Shown here: piece after piece, positions 6,211 to 6,497 of the stretch
Layout: the number at the start of each line of letters is the position of its first letter
Position numbering within the stretch: the stretch's first letter is position 1
Program-made: the position numbers and the translations under genes
Notes under the pieces: generated by a model
Told to the model about the DNA's origin: nothing
The model's database searches: none
The model's input: the letters and a program-made list of their open reading frames with translations, nothing else
NCBI GenBank assembly: GCA_023248455.1
Contig: JAHFEN010000041.1
Span: 1 to 6,497, forward strand
Origin: Microcaldota archaeon
Lineage (GTDB): Archaea > Micrarchaeota > Micrarchaeia > Anstonellales > Anstonellaceae
Direction of reading: 5' to 3'
Length of the DNA stretch: 6,497 bases

Positions 6211-6497
6211 TTATTTCACCCTGAAGACTGACACAAGCCCAAAGCCAGAGACATATGAGAGCTCTTGGGCCTGGCCTGAATATATTTCCACGAAATGCGG
6301 AATGGCGGCGCCCTCTGCAATAACAACCAGCCTGTTCTCTTTGGAATAGAACGGCAGGCCGGAGTTCAGGATCACCATGCTCGAAAGGGGCACGCTCCCG
6401 TAGGAAGCGCCCGACGGGGCGACAAGCTGCGCGTCGCGCAGCGCAAATTGCCCGGTTGAGTCTACCTCCCGCACCAGTATGGAACCGGACGATGGCG
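6211..6497 (-). CDS. Unrecognised protein, 3' part only
   Basis: The frame runs open off the right edge, so only the C-terminal 94 or so residues are visible. A GTG at 6474 could serve as a start, but it has no Shine-Dalgarno and the frame stays open beyond it, so I treat the gene as truncated by the window. The visible part is rich in Ser, Gly, Val and short alternating hydrophobic stretches (SMVILNSGLPFYS, LVVIAEG, SVFRVK), suggesting beta structure, with no evident membrane segment or catalytic motif. I do not recognise a family. Zero spacing to the GlcNAc-1-phosphate transferase points to a shared operon and perhaps a role in the same glycan process, but nothing in the sequence confirms this. 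Confidence 0.65.
   Translation of the reverse strand, partial: PSSGSILVREVDSTGQFALRDAQLVAPSGASYGSVPLSSMVILNSGLPFYSKENRLVVIAEGAAIPHFVEIYSGQAQELSYVSGFGLVSVFRVK
6216..6220 (-). promoter_or_regulatory. Shine-Dalgarno for the membrane transferase, inside the upstream gene
   Basis: GGTGA on the minus strand lies 5 nt before ATG 6210 and within the last codons of the upstream gene, whose TAA (6213-6211) abuts the ATG. This supports both the start and operon co-translation. Confidence 0.65.

Overview
This 6.5 kb window looks archaeal. The evidence is a COG2061-type regulator (winged-helix-like N-terminus plus C-terminal ACT domain), an Alg7/AglH-type dolichyl-phosphate GlcNAc-1-phosphate transferase, TATA-like boxes upstream of some genes, and GGTGA/GGTGAT Shine-Dalgarno sequences matching the archaeal 16S tail. 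The lineage cannot be fixed from sequence alone. A DPANN or euryarchaeal genome of medium G+C (about 55% in the sampled core coding sequence) is plausible, but that is inference.

Layout: the plus strand from base 1 to 3472 carries four genes. They are the 3' part of a phosphohexomutase (phosphomannomutase/phosphoglucosamine mutase family), a non-hydrolysing UDP-GlcNAc 2-epimerase (wecB), an ACT-domain regulator with its own likely promoter, and a short sugar-1-phosphate nucleotidyltransferase. A fifth plus-strand gene (3569-4255) is unrecognised and clearly AT-rich (about 40% G+C). The minus strand from the right edge back to 4311 carries a tightly packed run in the opposite direction. It holds the 3' end of an unrecognised gene, a multi-pass GlcNAc-1-phosphate transferase that begins at the very next base after the upstream stop codon, and an extended-SDR nucleotide-sugar epimerase 22 nt further on. 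The two blocks converge in a 55 nt gap (4256-4310).

Together the recognised enzymes describe making nucleotide sugars and loading the first sugar onto a lipid carrier. The mutase makes a hexose or hexosamine 1-phosphate, the nucleotidyltransferase activates a sugar 1-phosphate, WecB converts UDP-GlcNAc to UDP-ManNAc, the SDR enzyme epimerises or dehydrates an NDP-sugar, and the membrane transferase starts a dolichyl-PP-linked glycan. This fits archaeal N-glycosylation or surface polysaccharide synthesis. The most unusual items are the AT-rich orphan gene at the convergent junction, an amino-acid-sensing type regulator inserted in a sugar cluster, small hairpins in the gaps on either side of that regulator gene, and a WecB whose nucleotide-binding GTRPE motif is changed to GSRAC.

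No gene-free stretch exceeds 300 bases. I saw no tRNA, rRNA, CRISPR array, transposase or attachment site, and nothing that establishes a wholly new system.
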